This document shows positions 33,128-33,837 of a stretch of DNA of 33,837 bases, in pieces. The first letter of the stretch is position 1; each line of letters starts with the position of its first letter. The notes beneath the pieces were generated by a model. That model was not told the DNA's origin. It saw only the letters and a program-made list of their open reading frames with translations, and searched no databases. This DNA is from Candidatus Roizmanbacteria bacterium RIFCSPLOWO2_01_FULL_35_13. Its GTDB lineage: Bacteria > Patescibacteriota > Microgenomatia > UBA1406 > GWC2-37-13. The DNA lies in assembly GCA_001789635.1 (NCBI GenBank), contig MGAF01000014.1, positions 1-33,837 of the forward strand, given 5' to 3'. Made by a program: the position numbers and the translations under genes.

Positions 33128-33499
33128 TTAAATTATTTTTTTTCTCACAAAATTTAAAAATTCCCTAAAAATTTCTTGCAGCGAAAAATTTCTTCTTAAT
33201 CTAAAAGGAGATCCTTTAACTTTATCATCGGTTTTATCGTGGAAGTGCAAAGGAAATGATTCTACTTTTTTCCATTTTCTATCAGGTGTATTGTCAACTC
33301 TATAAATACTTCCGTCTACATGATTTCTCTCCCAATGGATAGAAAATCTTTGTGTTTTGAGTTTAATGGTAAAATAAAAATCGATAAAGCTTTTATCTTT
33401 GAGATAAATCCGTAACTTGATATCGAGATTATGAGTAGAAAGGACTATGTCCGAAAACTCAACTTCGGCAATCCGAGCAAATTTTGAAAACTTTTCCAT
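33128..33499 (-). CDS. TumE-type toxin (DUF6516 family)
   Basis: 123 aa. The pattern DIKLRIYLKDKSFIDFYFTI, then FSIHWER, YRVDNTPDRKW and ESFPLHFH matches the TumE/DUF6516 family as I know it (LDNxPHxxxxxxPxHxH). These are small soluble proteins encoded with a helical antitoxin. The biochemical activity is not established from sequence. It overlaps the upstream partner by 55 nt, long for such a pair, so the true start could be further downstream, but no later ATG gives a full domain. Confidence 0.7.
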   Translation of the reverse strand: MEKFSKFARIAEVEFSDIVLSTHNLDIKLRIYLKDKSFIDFYFTIKLKTQRFSIHWERNHVDGSIYRVDNTPDRKWKKVESFPLHFHDKTDDKVKGSPFRLRRNFSLQEIFREFLNFVRKKII

Positions 33500-33747
33500 A
33501 TAGACTTTGGGGCGATCTCTAACTTTTTTAATTCTATCTCTAACTTTTCTTTCTCACCAAATAGATAGTCGAGTAAATAGATATCCTCTCCTACTTCTTT
33601 CTCACTAAGTTTTCCTTTTTCAAACAAAAGATCAAAATCATCGATTGTTTTTACCCCATGTTTGGAAGTGATGCGAAAAATTTCGCTTTCTATCAATCGA
33701 AATTTCTCAATTAGAATAATTGTTCTGCTTTTATCATCTATAGTCAT
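33445..33747 (-). CDS. Antitoxin partner of the TumE-type toxin
   Basis: 100 aa from the ATG at 33747, chosen over 33783 because the promoter lies between the two. The protein is nearly all helical and acidic/basic (FRLIESEIFRITSKHGVKTI, KLSEKEVGEDIYLLDYLFGE, KEKLEIELKKLEIA), as in the small proteins paired with DUF6516. No DNA-binding motif is obvious. It precedes and overlaps the toxin gene, so the two are translationally coupled. Confidence 0.7.
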   Translation of the reverse strand: MTIDDKSRTIILIEKFRLIESEIFRITSKHGVKTIDDFDLLFEKGKLSEKEVGEDIYLLDYLFGEKEKLEIELKKLEIAPKSIWKSFQNLLGLPKLSFRT

Positions 33748-33754
33748 AGATAAA

Positions 33755-33783
33755 AGTATACACCTGTTTGACTTTATTTGCAA
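33755..33783 (-). promoter_or_regulatory. Promoter of the TumE-type operon
   Basis: Reverse strand TTGCAA (33778-33783), a 17-nt spacer and TATACT (33755-33760), ending 7 nt before the ATG at 33747. It is another leaderless arrangement. Confidence 0.65.
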
Positions 33784-33837
33784 AACTCACAGTTCCACTT
33801 GCTTTTTGTTGTGTTTTTTTAATACCACTGCGCTATC

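Overview
The window looks like a chromosomal segment of a Patescibacteria (CPR) bacterium, most likely of the Microgenomates group. This placement is inference. It rests on the AT-rich composition, shortened RNA polymerase subunits (RpoB 1071 aa, RpoC 1263 aa), a VirB2-like two-helix pilin, a DUF5678 protein next to a broken aspartyl protease, a near absence of Shine-Dalgarno sites, and many promoters whose -10 box lies 6-9 nt before the AUG. TGA ends rpoB and several other genes, so the code is the standard one and not the UGA-glycine code of Gracilibacteria and Absconditabacteria.

Layout: 1-10.7 kb is the rpoB-rpoC-rpsL-rpsG-(unknown 139 aa gene)-fusA transcription/translation cluster. It has one good promoter and a terminator-like hairpin ahead of rpoB. 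10.8-12 kb holds a metallophosphoesterase and a small MscS-type channel. 12-14.9 kb is a compact SOS regulon: lexA, an SRAP-domain DNA-damage protein, a DUF6504-like small protein and a Y-family polymerase, controlled by four GAAC-N4-GTTY boxes. 14.9-17.7 kb carries gene debris (a second nth 3' end and a truncated aspartyl protease), a DUF5678 protein, a membrane protein, nth and radC. 17.7-23.1 kb encodes envelope or secreted proteins: a three-gene operon with a rhodanese-CuA-like cupredoxin fusion, a DUF3828 protein, a leucine-rich-repeat protein, a membrane-anchored thermonuclease and an unknown anchored protein. 23.1-24.2 kb has a MazG-like gene with one in-frame stop, an eroded phage-type antirepressor and tRNA-Ser(CGA). 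24.4-30.6 kb has recF, pyrH, the pilin-like gene and a remarkable 1323-aa ClpC. 30.6-33.8 kb is a toxin-antitoxin island: two PIN systems, a frameshifted DUF433/DUF5615 pair and a TumE-type pair.

The most interesting items are these. (1) The ClpC-family unfoldase carries about 320 extra residues, with four imperfect ~42-aa repeats, exactly where the ClpP-docking loop of the D2 ring normally lies. Two stretches of that insert are made from the genome's palindromic repeat. (2) Two copies of a structured RNA element with compensatory base changes sit directly ahead of the AbrB antitoxin and PIN toxin genes, and one begins at the predicted transcription start. (3) The SOS regulon can be read directly from its operators. 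(4) Leaderless transcription is apparently widespread.

REP-like palindromes (GTCATTCTGG...CCAGAATC and relatives) are scattered between genes across the whole window and fill much of the 32.3-32.8 kb gene-free gap.
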